Made by a program: the position numbers and the translations under genes. Source: Madurella fahalii (Eukaryota > Ascomycota > Sordariomycetes > Sordariales). From it: DNA of 64,000 nt. Under the pieces are notes generated by a model that was not told where the DNA came from, made no database searches, and was given only the letters and a program-made list of their open reading frames with translations. Shown here one piece after another: positions 22,700-33,073 of this stretch (positions are counted from its first letter, which is position 1; the number at the start of each line of letters is the position of its first letter). The stretch spans positions 7,812,001 through 7,876,000 of the forward strand of contig CM056874.1 of the NCBI GenBank assembly GCA_029876055.1, in the 5' to 3' direction.

Positions 22700-24334
22700 T
22701 TTGAGCGACTCCCGTTAGTAGGTCTGGCGTTTTTGTTGTTGGTTGACAGTCGCTTTGCAGTGCTGACTTTGCGGTTCTGAGCCTTTTGACGTCGTTGTCA
22801 GTGCGAAGAGGACAGATTCGGCCTAGGAAAACAGAAGAAGAGCTCTGCTATCGCACGAACCGGTGTGACGTGTTTGGTGCGGAAACAGGGTGAACAGGGT
22901 GGGTGACAGGCGACAAGGGGCAGAATGTCGACAACGTCATTGCCTGGGGCTGGGGGCAGGCAGATACAACTGGTCCGTGCACTTCACATGACAAGGGACA
23001 CACCTCAGTCAAACAACCACGGACTCTTTTATCTCTGAATTTAAGCCATTTTCGTCGAGCTGAGCTGCGAATGTCGACGACGTCAGAACAATCGCGGGCG
23101 CGGAGCGACTGAAGTACAAGAAATGGAACCTAGGGATTTGGGTCCAGCTGATTGCTCAAGCCCTGAGCTGCCTTCACTTTCGGTTGTTCTCGCTTTGTGG
23201 AAGACCAAAGCTTACCCCCGGTCAAGCCACGGTTTCACATACAGTATTCGTCACTCACCCAATAAGTTTGTCGTTCCTTTCTTCACCAGAGGAATCAGCT
23301 TTCAATGCCTGGGGGCTCCCCATGAGTTCACACTGGGTATCCGCTCGCTTTTATATCCGTTTCTCCTCAGCGCTCGTGAGTGGAACGATTGGCGCAAAGC
23401 CACCTCATTAATACGAAACTAACCGGGTCTGAATGATGTCCGAAGAAGCGTAAGCAAGTTTGGGTTGCGTCTGGTTCGGGGCTGAAAAGAGGCATCTTGA
23501 ACCACCCGCACGAGGCGCTGGGCCGCCACGGGACAAAGCCGTAGCAAAAACACCCAAGTTCTCTCCAGGCTCCCCCATTGGCTGGCCGAAAGGATCAGAC
23601 GACGAAAGAGCTTGGGTCTCTTGTCTTCCGAGCCACCTGGTCCCCGACACAAAACATTCTCCCCCGTGATACGCCGCCCGCTCCGCCTCCGTGCATAATG
23701 GGGCCCCGGGTCGTTCAGTGAAGGACCAGTTAGCTTCTGACAGCGGAGAATCCCGTCAAAACCATGCTGCCTCTGTTGAGGGCTCGCATGAAACGAAACA
23801 TGCTCCTTCAAAATGCGGGAGCCGTTGTGGATGGGACTGGCTAGAGTCGTAAGCTGGACCAACTGTTCGGAGCTGGGTGGGCTTTCCACCTCGTTGCCCT
23901 TCAAAGACGCCATGTAGTTCGTAGCTTACCCTTAACCCCGCTCTCCCATCGCATTTTGAGCAACTGAGCGGCTTCGTTTTCATCCCAGTGAACAGCTGGG
24001 CACCATCATTCCAAGAGCGAGGCCTTCCGCCCATCAACACCATCTCTTCCGACGCTGTCTCCAACCTTGCACACAATCCGAGAGTCATCCGAAATTGTAG
24101 CCAAGCGATGCGGCGTCAGTTGCCCGACTAGGGCTGGTCGCAACTTCGATTCCAATTTCTGATCATCATATAAACAACCCCACCATCCTTTTCTCTGCAT
24201 CAGTCACCTAATGAGTCGCTGCCGTTTACCCGCGCCTTGCTAGCAATCTTACATAAAACGACGACAATCCGCCCCAGAACCGTTACCGACAGTAGCCAAA
24301 CGACCGAACAGAATAAACCACAGAGCGGATAAGC
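22700..24334. other. Intergenic, 1.6 kb
   Basis: No supportable gene. A 164-codon minus-strand frame at 23419-23913 lacks domain and splice support. Confidence 0.5.
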
Positions 24335-24576
24335 ATGCGGCTCAACCCCCTCTTCATCATCCTCGCCCTAGCGGGCAACCTGAACCATCTCGCCACAGCA
24401 ACACCCATCTCCTGTTCAGACGTGCGTGCCAATGTAGCTACCCCTCCATCCCAATCTCATGCTAACGAAAAGGCATACAGCTCAAGCGCGACCTCATCCT
24501 CAAGGGCGAGCTGCCTCCAGAAGCCTGCTGCAGCTACGGCCGATGCCTAGGCGACGTGGTGGTTGCCATGGTCTGA
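24335..24576 (+). CDS. Candidate small secreted cysteine-containing peptide, 60 aa
   Basis: Exon 1 is 24335-24421 and exon 2 is 24481-24576; the 59-bp intron has donor GTGCGT, branch GCTAAC at 24461-24466 and acceptor ACAG. Without splicing, the frame would read into a Ser/Ala-rich segment. The spliced product has a typical signal peptide: a basic start (MRLN), hydrophobic core (PLFIILALAG) and a likely cleavage after the ATA at residues 20-22. The mature part of about 38 residues is short and contains four Cys: one near its N-terminus (ISCSD) and three in CCSYGRCLGD, enough for two disulfides. It ends in a hydrophobic VVVAMV. Size, signal and Cys content fit fungal small secreted proteins. 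The role is unknown; I assign no toxic or effector activity. Confidence 0.7.
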
Positions 24577-25752
24577 CTGACAAGAACCGGCGGGGTGGTT
24601 ACTAGCTTCCTACTTGTTACCGAAGCGACGCCAACTGAGCAAATCGAGACCGGCGCCAGCGAACGAGCGAGCGAACCTAGATGCAAAAAAGACCTGAAAC
24701 TTTTGAGTATTTCTCTACCCGACTCCATCTTTTCTTTGGGCAGGCATAGCAAACCGCACACATATCCAAATGGCATAGCAAAGGGGGGGGGTCAGGCATA
24801 GGATGGACAACCGGAGACAACAGATGGGCAACCTGTGGGATTCAATGTTGGGATTTACAACTGGACCGGCGTTCTGAGATCGATTTTGTGGGAGGGGTGT
24901 CGAGGAGTTTTCTGTTTCTGTATCCCGTTTTCGGCACACGACACGGGGGGCATGGCGGGTTTGTCGATGTCTCTGTAGCAGTAACCCGGTGGTTCTCGGG
25001 AATTTTCCGGCAACAAGCATGCATAACCACAAGTCAAAATGTGTTGATATCGATTCCCAATTGGGAAAAACGGATGACACGCAAAATGGAAGCATCCGCT
25101 CCCGGTTCAACCTAATTCCACGAGGGAAAGAGTGGATAACAGTCTAGACGGGAGGCCGGAAAAAATACCCCAGCGCATCCATCCGAAAGTCGGCCTTCGC
25201 AATGCCGATGATTGGCGCGGCTGCGCCATCCGCGTCAAACGCCGTCCGGGCTTCGGTGTTGTTACGGCCGAAGCAGCAATCCTCCTCGGAAAGAAGCGCA
25301 CACAAGAGAACAGATGGACGGGGAAATTCCTGCCACGATTTCCACTCGGCGAACTTGCGATGTGGATTGCGGGAGAAATAGAGCCTTGCCTAAAGCCATG
25401 GCTGCAACTAGTCGAGCCAATGGCTTGGATTCATTCGACCGCGGCCTTGTCCTGGCAGCGCCCAAGTGCCGCATCTGGTACGGCCTCGCATCATCAGGCG
25501 GGCCCGGCCGCGTACAAAAACACTTTGCTGTCCCCTTGAGCCTAGGAGCCACTGGCTGCTGGGACCCCGTCTTGTGAACCCTGCGTATCCATGCGGAATC
25601 GGCAGCGTCTCGGCTTGTTGGACTACGGAGAGGCACGTGTATAAGACGCGGCCTCCCCCGCTACCCCGCCCTTGTTCCCGCGCTCCGTGAAATTCGGCAA
25701 ACATATTAGGCACCTCATCCAAAGGTTCCTCGCTTGTGGCGGCCCCTCCAAG
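24577..25752. other. Intergenic, upstream of L-arabinitol dehydrogenase
   Basis: About 1.2 kb without a supportable gene. It must contain the promoter of the downstream dehydrogenase. Confidence 0.5.
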
Positions 25753-25800
25753 ATGAACGGCACCTCCAAGGTGAACGGCACCTCCAAGATGAACGGCACA
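25747..25800 (+). repeat. 18-bp minisatellite, three copies, spanning the start codon
   Basis: Three consecutive near-identical 18-bp units (25747-25764, 25765-25782, 25783-25800) encode SKMNGT, SKVNGT, SKMNGT. Units 1 and 3 each carry an in-frame ATG, so the repeat duplicates the potential start codon. Confidence 0.9.
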
Positions 25801-26973
25801 ATAAAAGCGTCCAAGCCCAACATCGGCGTCTTCACAAACCCGAAACATGACCTATGGATCAGCGACGCGACGCCGACGCTAGAGAGCGTCCAAGGGGGTG
25901 AGGAACTGAAGGAGGGGCAAGTCACCGTCGCTATCAGGAGCACGGGTATCTGCGGGTAACGACCCCTTCTCGAACTTTTTGATGCTTTCCACTCCCCCTT
26001 ATCGTACGCTTAATGACTCACGCTTTTACCCTCCTCTCCCAGGTCGGACGTCCACTTCTGGAAGCACGGCTGCATCGGTCCCATGATTGTCGGTGGTGAT
26101 CATGTCCTCGGCCACGAGTCTGCCGGCGAGGTGATCGCGGCGCACCCGAGCGTAACGAACCTCAAGGTGGGGGACCGCGTCGCCATCGAGCCGCAGGTGA
26201 TCTGCAATGCCTGCGAGCCGTGCCTGACCGGCCGGTACAACGGGTGCGAGGCTGTCGACTTCTTGTCGACGCCTCCCGTCGCGGGCCTGCTGCGGCGATA
26301 TGTCAACCACCCGGCCGTTTGGTGCCACAAGATAGGAGACATGTCGTATGAAGACGGCGCCATGCTCGAGCCCCTCTCGGTGGCGCTCGCGGGGCTGCAG
26401 AGGGCCGAGGTCCGGCTGGGCGATCCCGTCCTCATCTGCGGAGCGGGGCCCATCGGCCTGATCACGATGCTCTGCTGCAAGGCGGCCGGCGCATGCCCGC
26501 TGGTCATCACCGATATCGACGAGGGCCGGCTCAAGTTCGCCAAGGAGATCTGCCCTGAGGTCATCACGCACAAGGTCGAGCGCATGTCTGTAGAGGACTC
26601 GGCCAAGGCCATCGTGTCGGCCTTTGGCGGCGTCGAGCCCGCGGTGGCACTCGAGTGCACCGGAGTCGAGAGCAGCATCGCGGCCGCCATCTGGGCGGTC
26701 AAGTTTGGCGGGAGAGTATTCGTCATTGGCGTGGGCAAGAACGAGATTCAGATCCCCTTCATGCGCGCCAGCGTCCGCGAGGTGGACCTGCAGTTCCAGT
26801 ATCGGTACAGCAACACCTGGCCCCGGGCTATCCGTCTAATCCAGAACGGCGTCGTCGACCTGTCCAAGCTCGTCACGCACCGGTTCGGGCTGGAGGACGC
26901 ACTGCAGGCCTTCGCCACGGCGTCGGACCCGAGGACGGGCGCCATCAAGGTGCAGATTCAGAGTTTGGACTGA
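25753..26973 (+). CDS. lad1: L-arabinitol 4-dehydrogenase
   Basis: Exons 25753-25955 and 26043-26973 encode 377 aa; the 87-bp intron splits a Gly codon in ICGSDVHFW. The enzyme is a zinc-dependent medium-chain dehydrogenase that oxidises L-arabinitol to L-xylulose with NAD+ in fungal pentose catabolism. The segment NIGVFTNPKHDLWI and the core are highly like Neurospora LAD, separating it from xylitol and sorbitol dehydrogenases. Catalytic zinc ligands are Cys67, His92 and Glu93 (DHVLGHE). The structural zinc lobe has Cys residues in ICNACEPCLTGRYNGC. The nucleotide site is GAGPIGL with an acidic residue after the next strand (ITDIDEGR), favouring NAD+. The start is ambiguous between 25753 and 25789 because of the minisatellite. 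Regulation is probably by pentose sugars, inferred from the pathway. Confidence 0.93.
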
Positions 26974-27283
26974 GAATTAGATGTCTGTCTGTGTTTGGTG
27001 TTTTGCATTTCCGGTCGCAGGCCGTAGAGGTTCAGCATTTTTGTGCGATAGCGTTCGATTGTGTAATGTAGATGCCGTTGAATCGCGATTTGCTCGAGAC
27101 GTGTCCAGGTTCGCGTTCCTCTCGTCGAGAGCGCTCCGAGGTTCTGAAGTAGCCTTGACATCGTGGGATGAGGTCGGCCCAACTCTGTCTGCGCGAGCAC
27201 CCGTTCGTTTATATTATTGAAGATGTTGGACCATGTCGAACAACATGCAGGAAGCCATTCATTCTATGTTCCGGGGAAGATGA

Positions 27284-27319
<36 letters not shown>

Positions 27320-27651
27320 GACGAGTGTGACGAGGTTCCAGAAGAACGTCCAAGCGCAGCTTGACTGAGCTCTTGGCCAGCAGCCCAATTGGCCTTCTGA
27401 TTGGCTGGCTAGCCACCGGCTTGCCGAGACGCTGGCAATAGCCAACGACTTTCGAGAACTTCCGAGCTCCCAAATTTTCTCGATCTCCGAGCCCCATCTC
27501 GTCCAAGTTGCGCGATATCGTCACCTCGCCGAAGCCAGCTTCCACACGGCCGCATCCCAATTGCTCCTCGGCCACCACCCCATCCCTCCTCCGCTCCGCC
27601 CGCCGGCCTCGCATTCGCTACCATCATATTAATAATCGCCCAAAAAACAAC
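26974..27651. other. Intergenic, 678 bp, with (GA)15
   Basis: Between the dehydrogenase and ATP synthase subunit g. Contains the GA microsatellite at 27287-27316, which lies in the likely promoter of the downstream gene. Confidence 0.6.
27287..27316 (+). repeat. (GA)15 microsatellite
   Basis: A perfect 30-bp GA run about 340 bp upstream of the ATP synthase subunit g start. Confidence 0.97.
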
Positions 27652-28544
27652 ATGTCCTTCTCGCTTGTCATGAGGCGATCGGGCCTCTCAATGGGCCGCC
27701 GCATGGTCCGCTTCGAGTCGACCAGCACAACAAACAAGGCCGCCGATGCCGCCAAGCAGACCGCCTCGCAGGCCTCGTCAACCGCGTCCGAATACGCCAG
27801 CAAGGCTCAGCAGGGTCTGTCGCGCGTCACGTCGGCCGCCGGCCCTGCTATTGTCAACGCTGCCAAGGGTGTGTCGGGTGCTCTGGGCCGCGTGGGTGGC
27901 CGGACAGGGCGTCTGATTGCTTTCGCCGAAAGTATGGGACACGCAACCCCTTCCCATCCCTTTCTCCCCCCTCATTGTTGCGCGCTATGGGATCGTCGCG
28001 CATGCCGCTGCCTTCCAGAGCAGAGCAAGACCACAATATGCTCTTTCTATCGTTGCTTCTGTACCGTGGGGCCCTCTCAATGGCTAACCATTCTTTCCTT
28101 TTTCCTGTGCAGGCAAGGCTCCTTACGTCGTCTACTACTCCAAGGTCGGCGCTGAGCTGGCGAAGCTAGTCTTCAAGGGCCAAAACATGGCCCCGCCGTA
28201 AGTACCAACCACCCCTCCCACCCCTCATCCGGGGTGGCTACCGTTTGTTGCTGATCCTGGAACGTTTTTGCTGACATGTTTGACCTTGTTCTTGGATGCA
28301 CAGTCCCGTATCGACCTTCCAGACCTACTTCCAAAATCTATGGAAGCAAATGCAGAACCCCGGCGCCTTCGCTCAAAACATCTTCAAGTCGGTCAATCCC
28401 CAGCAAGTGCGGAACCTCTCGAGGACACAAGTCGTGGCTGGCGGCGTTCTCCTGGCCGAGTGCTTGGGCTTCTTCACCGTGGGCGAGATGATTGGCAGGT
28501 TCAAGCTTATTGGTTACCACGGGGAGACGCATGCTCACCACTGA
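27652..28544 (+). CDS. ATP20: Mitochondrial ATP synthase subunit g
   Basis: Exons 27652-27931, 28113-28197 and 28304-28544 give 201 aa; introns of 181 and 106 bp have GCTAAC and GCTGAC branch sites. Subunit g is a membrane subunit of the F1Fo ATP synthase that supports dimerisation and cristae shape. The N-terminus (MSFSLVMRRSGLSMGRRMVR) is basic, Ser-rich and lacks acids, as expected of a mitochondrial presequence. An Ala/Ser/Thr-rich linker follows. The conserved subunit g region begins at KAPYVVYYSKVGAELAK and ends with the membrane helix VAGGVLLAECLGFFTVGEMIG; its glycine pattern resembles the GxxxG dimer motif of yeast Atp20. The C-terminus is His-rich (HGETHAHH). Confidence 0.93.
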
Positions 28545-28854
28545 GCGGGTTATCAGATGGGGAAGGGCGTCGAATGAGAGGGGAGCTCGCTTCCATGCAT
28601 ACGGCCAGGCAATCGCTCTTCGGCGGCTAGTAACCGGAGACGGGAAGAGAGGGAAAGCGGAGAGGGAATCTTGTTTTTTCGCGGGGATAGACAATGATGG
28701 CGTATCGGGGACTGCCACTCGTAATGGAATCGCCGGCCCTCCGGCACCACTACACCTCGCTCTACGACGAGAAGCATCTGGCCGAGTCCTAAACTAAGGC
28801 AGCCGAGGCGCACCCCACCATATCTCGTCACAGCGGGTGGGGGTTGGGCTTCTA

Positions 28855-28878
28855 TTTTTTTTTTTTTTTTTTTTTTTT
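28855..28878 (+). repeat. Poly-T run, 24 bp
   Basis: Uninterrupted T run about 310 bp past the ATP20 stop codon. Confidence 0.95.
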
Positions 28879-30701
28879 GGCTCGGCTAGGTAAGGGAAGC
28901 AAATGGGGGAGCACACCAAAAGATTCAAGGTACCGCCTTTTTTTCCTCCCTCCCTCTCCCTTGTATATTTTCTCCTCGCAGCGGCAGTCAAGAGAGCTTC
29001 TGTTTTTCATTTGTCTGTCGTCTTGTACCACTACAATCTATTGCATGAAGACCAATCAAAGCAAATTACCCGAATACCAATTTTGCCAATCACGACTGCC
29101 ATCACATCCTGTTCTGTTGCTGCTGTCTTGGAACGCCACCAACCGCTCTCCTAGTTTTTGCCCTGCTTCTCAACCGTTCTTTGAGTAAATATGACACGGG
29201 ATTATCCGGTATACATGCGGTCTAGCCTGGACCGCTTCTCATAGTGCATCGGGACGCCCTTGGAATATCTTCCTCCACGTAGCTGATACGCCAGCTGGTA
29301 AGGTAACGAGCTAGGTTGGGAAAGGCATAGAGGTACGTGGACAGCTTCGGGACGGGTTGTAGTAAGGAGCTGGGCCAGGTCCAGGTTAGAAACTTGGCTG
29401 GCCGATCTCCGTTACAAAGTATCCTTCTCCCTCCGTTTGGACGCGGATCAGAGCCCATGGCCGAGTCATACAATTCGTATTCTCTCCCCCCCCCCCCCGC
29501 TCTGGCCCTTCATTTGCAGGCAAAGTGAAGGTTCGGGACGCCCCCCCCCTCTTTGTTCAACCCCCCCCCCTTCCTCCCCCATCCCATCTTGCGTCGTATT
29601 GAAGGTTGGGGGAGATGCAGATGCAGTTGGTGCGTGGGTGCAGATCTCACCTTACCCTTTTTAGGGACCACCACAGCGTGTTTGTCACCGCTGCAGGAGG
29701 GCCTGGAGTTGGTAGCGTGGATCAGTCAAGCGGCCACTGCTCCGCCTTGCTCGCCTTCAAGGTGCCGCCATGCAGATCTGGCTCCCCGTGATCTCTCTAT
29801 CTGAGGCCCTTTACCCAATAGCGTTCGCTCTTTTTCGGGCCGGGAGGGGGGTAACGGGGGGTAGGGGGGGAGGTAAGTGTAAACTTGTTACTCAGGAGAG
29901 AGAGGTTGCAGCGATCTTGTCTGATCGCCTTTCGTGTCGGTCTTTTTACCCGTATGCTAAAGCACTACTATTTCTTAAGCTATACTTGGCAGGAAAGGGA
30001 ATATATAGGGCAGACAAGCAAGATAGAATAATTCGAGCGGTCTAAAGAAACCAGATTCTCGCTCCGGGTTCCCCTTCCAACCCCCTTTCAGCACGTCAAC
30101 ACAGTGCCCCTGGCTTATGACAGAAATCCAGGAATTCACCCTTAGCGTCAAAAAGGGTGCTAAAGCATGTTGGGCGCCAAGGGTAGCTGGGCAATGTACT
30201 CATTACTTCTATACTTCTCTCTATATGCGAGGATAGATGTGTGCCACTGCCGCACCTCCCACCACTGCAGGCCGCTACGGTAGTACGAGACACCATTCAG
30301 AAGACCTGGCCTATCCTGCCGAGATTCCACCGTTTGGCTCATACGTCACGTACCCTGTCATCATAACTTATCCCGTCCGTCATCTGCCTTCACGCGCTTG
30401 ACAACGCACTCTTTAAGCCAGGTGCAGGAGGCGAGCCATACGGTCGGATCCTACACTATTGGGCAATCAAGGAGCGCGTGACTCGGCCGGCCATCCAGTG
30501 CGGAGGTTTGTTATGCAAGACAGATAGTGGACTGGATGTTGCGGTACTGAAGAGTAAAACAACACGACACTCCGGCCGGGAAAGGGGTGGAGCACTGGTA
30601 CAGATTTTGCCGGCGGTTGACCATGGCCTTGTCATTAATCAGGATCTAAGCCGCGACGGGCGTGCTGGCTAACCGCCGAGACCAGTGGGCGGTTTTGGAC
30701 C

Positions 30702-30720
30702 ATATATATATATATATATA
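30702..30720 (+). repeat. (AT)n microsatellite
   Basis: Perfect 19-bp AT alternation in gene-free DNA. Confidence 0.95.
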
Positions 30721-31822
30721 CATACAAGACAGTAAGAATCGGTTGAGAGAGAACCACGGTTGTCGGTTTGAACCGTGTGCCCCCAGGATCCACTAGCCCG
30801 GTTGCCCAGAAGCACAGAGCGGATAGACGTTCCGGACGCGAGGCAGGCAAGCATGCATCTTGAGATCCAACCAACCCCCGTAAATCCCCACACGAACTGC
30901 CGAGTCACATCATTCTCCCCTGGCCGTTGGGCATTTATGGATCCCGCATGCACTCGAATCACGGTCGCGGTTGAGAGATTAGCCCCTCCTGTACAGTTGG
31001 CCGCCGATTAGACGGCAACATTGACGTGTACAAGATAACTCTCTTGGTCGGCTAACTCCTCCCCAAGTCCGCCTTGGCCCCCAAAACGGATCCGTAACGG
31101 TGCGATTTTGGGATGTAAGATTCGAGCCGCTTCTAATTGGTGACTGCCAGCTGCAGCGGGTGTCCGGGCGCGGATGTTGCTCGATAATGCGCGAATCGCA
31201 GTATCTGGCAGCATCAAGTCTGGCAGGCTTGATACCGCTCGCATCACTTTTGCGGCTGGACCGAGGAGCTTGCCGCCCGAGCGCTCTGCCTGACTCCAAG
31301 TCCGAACCTGGGGCAATCAGAGCGAAAGCGGTTAGGCTTAACACTGCTAGAACGCTTGCGGTGATGGAAGATGCCGGGCTGGCGTAATCCCCATAGCGTT
31401 GGAACGCGCTGCTTGCTCTGGGTGTTACGTCGAGCCCAGGCGTAAGCGACGAGGGAGGGCCCGGGGGTTGGATGACTTCTATGCCCCGACGTTGCGCGGT
31501 TATGGATCTCCTTCAGGCCTGACGCGGCCGAGCCCTTGGCAGAGGGGCCTGGGAGGAAGTAGTCGAGTTGGTTGCGGAGTGAACCACAGGGTCGTCAACC
31601 CTATTGTTGGAGGGCCGAGTGTCAACACGCCAGCGAACGGTAAATTCTCTAGGAAAGGGAAATCCAATTTTTCGCCCACAACCGACCCTGGCGATGAGCC
31701 GGATCTGGTTATGTACTGTAAAGCCGACCTGGGCAAAGGGCTGGTTGTCTAAACCATCGGCAGGATTATGTTGTGCCAGAGATCTGCAAGGCAGGTGGTG
31801 ACAGCAAATAAATAAGCTGTAC

Positions 31823-33073
31823 TCACCGTGGCTTTCTGGCCGTGAAAATATGCCTGCAGCCAGTTAGCGACGTGTACCCCACACAGCCACATCCCGTGAG
31901 CAGCAACTTTGCAGCGACTTACAGTGTGCAGTATGCATGCAGGCTCAGACTGTAGATCTCCGCCCCGACCTTTTCGGTGAGTTCGTGGATTTGGGCCGGC
32001 GTCCTGTTGTGACCGCGAGCCAAAGGCGCTAAGCTGAGCGGCTGGTAGGATTGACGCAACCCGAGGTTGAACCATCTACCAACCTCTCTGCCGTGCGGGT
32101 CTGCAGGCCATCCGTTGAGAGCTAGCCTGATGACTTCCTCCTTGATGTCGACAAACCCGGCATCTGTCAGCCGCTGCTTGGTAAGGTTGCTGTCCATACG
32201 TAGCGGTCGGCCGAAGCCGTCCATGACGTCCATGAGTTCGTTGGCCCACTGCACGACATAAGCATCCCTTGGCATGGTGCCGTCATCGCAGCGAGGGTTC
32301 CAGTCAATCTCGACCTGCTCAATGTGGCCATAGTAGGGTTTGAGATGCCTTGGAGCTGTCAGCCCTGCTCGCGCCCTCGGCCGTCGGAGAAACTCACCTG
32401 TAGACCTCGGCATACACTTTGGGCCAGTTAGCAATACTGCCGTTCAATGTACGCATATGGATGAGGTCCCAGGAGTTCGGTTCGAGATCTTGCCACGTCA
32501 CTTCGATGTCTTGTTGCAGAAAGCGGATATTCATGGGGATGCTGCGGCAAGTCAGAAAGAGCATCAGCGAGAGAAAGGAGATTGCGACTTACTACTCGGG
32601 TTGGATGTAATTCAAGTCCACGCCCACATGAGTCCCGTGGGGATATTTGCTGTTCAATAAGTCGTGAGTTCAGGAACCAAGGCTCCAAGAATCACACGCG
32701 AGAACTCACTCTGCCATTTCAATCCCCCAGATCCCCGTGCCACACACAGCCTAGATCTAGGATCCGCGGTTCTTGACTGTGGAGAGGAGCGTTATGAAGA
32801 ACATCCTTGCGAGCAACCTGGAAGATTTTGTGGAATACATCAAGTCGCTCAAGCTCCGTCTTCGCCAACGGGTCAGCGTCATGGATACAGACGCGTCACA
32901 GGCGCGTAGAGGCACAGCAACGGGGTCAGGACCAGGGCAAATGGACCTACTTCATCGATGGGAAACATATACTTTCCCTTTCGGTATGTGCCGTACCACC
33001 GACCGTTCTCTATGTACACCTCTTGATAAGTGCGGGTTTGTGGTGCAGGTACGGGGCCACTAAGTGCGGTCAT
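31823..33073 (-). pseudogene. LaeA-like methyltransferase, frameshifted
   Basis: Exons: 33073-32951, 32859-32710, 32649-32593, 32541-32398, 32348-31923 and 31853-31823; all five introns (49-91 bp) have sound signals. The family is the LaeA/velvet-type SAM methyltransferase group of filamentous fungi. Conserved features are the entry segment YIENGRWYGTYRKGKYMFP, the post-domain VEIDWNPRCDDGT, GRWFNLGL and the HAYCTL-HIFTARKP end. In exon 2 the SAM motif I (LDLGC, then expected GTGIW) is broken: a TGTG duplication at about 32741-32746 adds four bases, and the frame stops at a TGA 20 bases before the exon ends. Removing four bases would restore phase through all later exons (308 codons), so damage appears to be a single event. 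An upstream exon is possible. Either a recent pseudogene, a strain allele or a sequence error. Neighbours are other secondary-metabolism relics. Confidence 0.85.

Larger units (their letters stand above)
28545..31822. other. 3.3-kb gene-free stretch with homopolymers
   Basis: No supportable gene. It holds a T24 run (28855-28878), several C-rich homopolymer runs (about 29489-29580) and an (AT)n run at 30702-30720. It may mark the edge of the decayed accessory region that follows. Confidence 0.5.

Noticed and set aside
23419..23913. 164-codon minus-strand reading frame
   Set aside because: No recognisable domain, no splice partner and composition typical of chance reading in GC-rich DNA.
30760..30785. 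tRNA-like B-box sequence GGTTTGAACC
   Set aside because: No acceptor stem, D-arm or A-box could be placed at the right distance.
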